Under the pieces are notes generated by a model. That model made no database searches. It saw only the letters and a list, made by a program, of their open reading frames with translations, and had not been told where the DNA came from. The translations under genes and the position numbers were made by a program. From the NCBI GenBank assembly GCA_905373625.1, contig CAJPTS010000019.1:1-16049 (forward strand): a DNA stretch of 16,049 nt, in the 5' to 3' direction. Below are positions 15,807-16,049 of this stretch, in pieces; positions within the stretch are counted from its first letter, which is position 1; each line of letters begins with the position of its first letter. The DNA is from Bacteroidia bacterium (GTDB taxonomy: Bacteria > Bacteroidota > Bacteroidia > Bacteroidales > CAJPTX01).

Positions 15807-15893
15807 ATGAACTCTTTCTACAAATTACAAGAAGAGGAACTAAAGCTTCGTATTGCAGAAGCCTTCTTTGCACAGTACGATTGTAATACACGT
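15769..15893. repeat. 12-base direct repeat flanking the start of the last ORF
   Basis: TGTAATACACGT occurs at 15769-15780 and again at 15882-15893, in the same orientation and 113 bases apart. The first copy is 27 bases before the ATG at 15807; the second is inside the coding region. Confidence 0.5.
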
Positions 15894-16049
15894 ATTGGCA
15901 AATTGGACTTTTGCGCTGTTCAAAAGCAAAACAATGCAATATTCGCGATAGATTTGAAGAATGTGCCAACGGCACATTTTATAGGGGCGAGGCATGGTAT
16001 GACGGGCGAGGCGTGCCTCGCCCCTACAAAACCTTGCGGAGGCAAGGCT
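15807..16049 (+). CDS. N-terminus of a possible restriction-modification protein, running into palindromic repeats
   Basis: The frame opens at ATG 15807 and is still open at the window end (81 codons). The first 52 or so residues (MNSFYKLQEEELKLRIAEAF..., then 'FFAQYDCNTRIGKLDFCAVQK' and 'AIFAIDLKN') resemble from memory the N-terminal segment of Eco57I-like type II restriction-methylase proteins, where a 'FF-K-DC---IGK-DF' pattern precedes an endonuclease-like strand. I cannot confirm this without a search. From about residue 52 the sequence is encoded by three consecutive DNA hairpins and reads as low-homology residues rich in Gly, Ala, Cys and Pro. Either the gene is broken by an inserted repeat cluster or the repeat has been inserted in frame. 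The repeat boundary therefore decides whether this is an intact gene or a pseudogene. Confidence 0.4.
   Translation, partial: MNSFYKLQEEELKLRIAEAFFAQYDCNTRIGKLDFCAVQKQNNAIFAIDLKNVPTAHFIGARHGMTGEACLAPTKPCGGKA
15958..16047. repeat. Cluster of three consecutive perfect hairpins (palindromic repeat element)
   Basis: Hairpin 1: ATGTGCC-AAC-GGCACAT (15961-15977), extendable to a ten-base stem (15958-15980). Hairpin 2: TAGGGGCGAGGCA (15982-15994) pairs perfectly with TGCCTCGCCCCTA (16014-16026). The 19-base loop contains a second GGGCGAGGC (16004-16012) that can pair instead with GCCTCGCCC (16015-16023) across a two-base loop. Hairpin 3: CCTTGC-GGAG-GCAAGG (16032-16047). The close packing of three perfect stems in 90 bases is not seen elsewhere in the window and fits a dispersed palindromic repeat; the right end may continue beyond the edge. 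Confidence 0.75.

Noticed and set aside
15958..16047. CRISPR array
   Set aside because: The three hairpins differ in sequence and there is no regular repeat-spacer periodicity.

Overview
The window looks like chromosome from a Bacteroidota member, most likely Bacteroidales and Porphyromonas-like. The evidence is Bacteroidota-type -7 promoter elements (TAnnTTTG) upstream of several genes, weak or absent Shine-Dalgarno sequences at some starts, envelope proteins of a Bacteroidota style (an 'SR-VW-G' type beta-barrel, a PorT-like barrel, a LolA-like carrier, a very large anchored alpha-2-macroglobulin) and a SiaB/SiaC pair. The genus is inference; no rRNA or other marker is present.

Left part (1-4706): the 3' end of a bleomycin-hydrolase-type C1 aminopeptidase on the + strand ends at a strong hairpin terminator. 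From there to 11528 every gene is on the - strand. Reading that strand in its own direction from 4706: a LolA-like periplasmic carrier; a three-gene unit (outer-membrane beta-barrel, SiaB-type kinase, SiaC phosphoprotein) behind an exact -7 element; tRNA-Gln(TTG) with its own promoter and terminator; and another outer-membrane beta-barrel ending at a hairpin.

Middle (4826-11528): a 1851-residue inner-membrane-anchored, thioester-containing alpha-2-macroglobulin lies downstream of asd (aspartate-semialdehyde dehydrogenase), on the same strand. A terminator separates it from the lolA-like gene.

Right part (11529-15613): asd is divergent from a secreted two-domain M16 zinc protease, with facing promoter elements in an 85-bp gap. 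The M16 gene ends at a UUCG-loop terminator and is followed by a short-type class I mannose-6-phosphate isomerase (manA).

Far right (15614-16049): the texture changes to accessory DNA. There are nested inverted repeats (possible MITE remnant), a 12-bp direct repeat, and the start of an ORF resembling the N-terminus of restriction-modification (Eco57I-like) proteins. Its reading frame runs, still open, through three consecutive perfect hairpins to the window edge. This in-frame palindromic repeat cluster and the SiaB-SiaC switch lacking SiaA and SiaD within the window are the two most interesting signals. Most of the rest is ordinary envelope, proteolysis and metabolic housekeeping.
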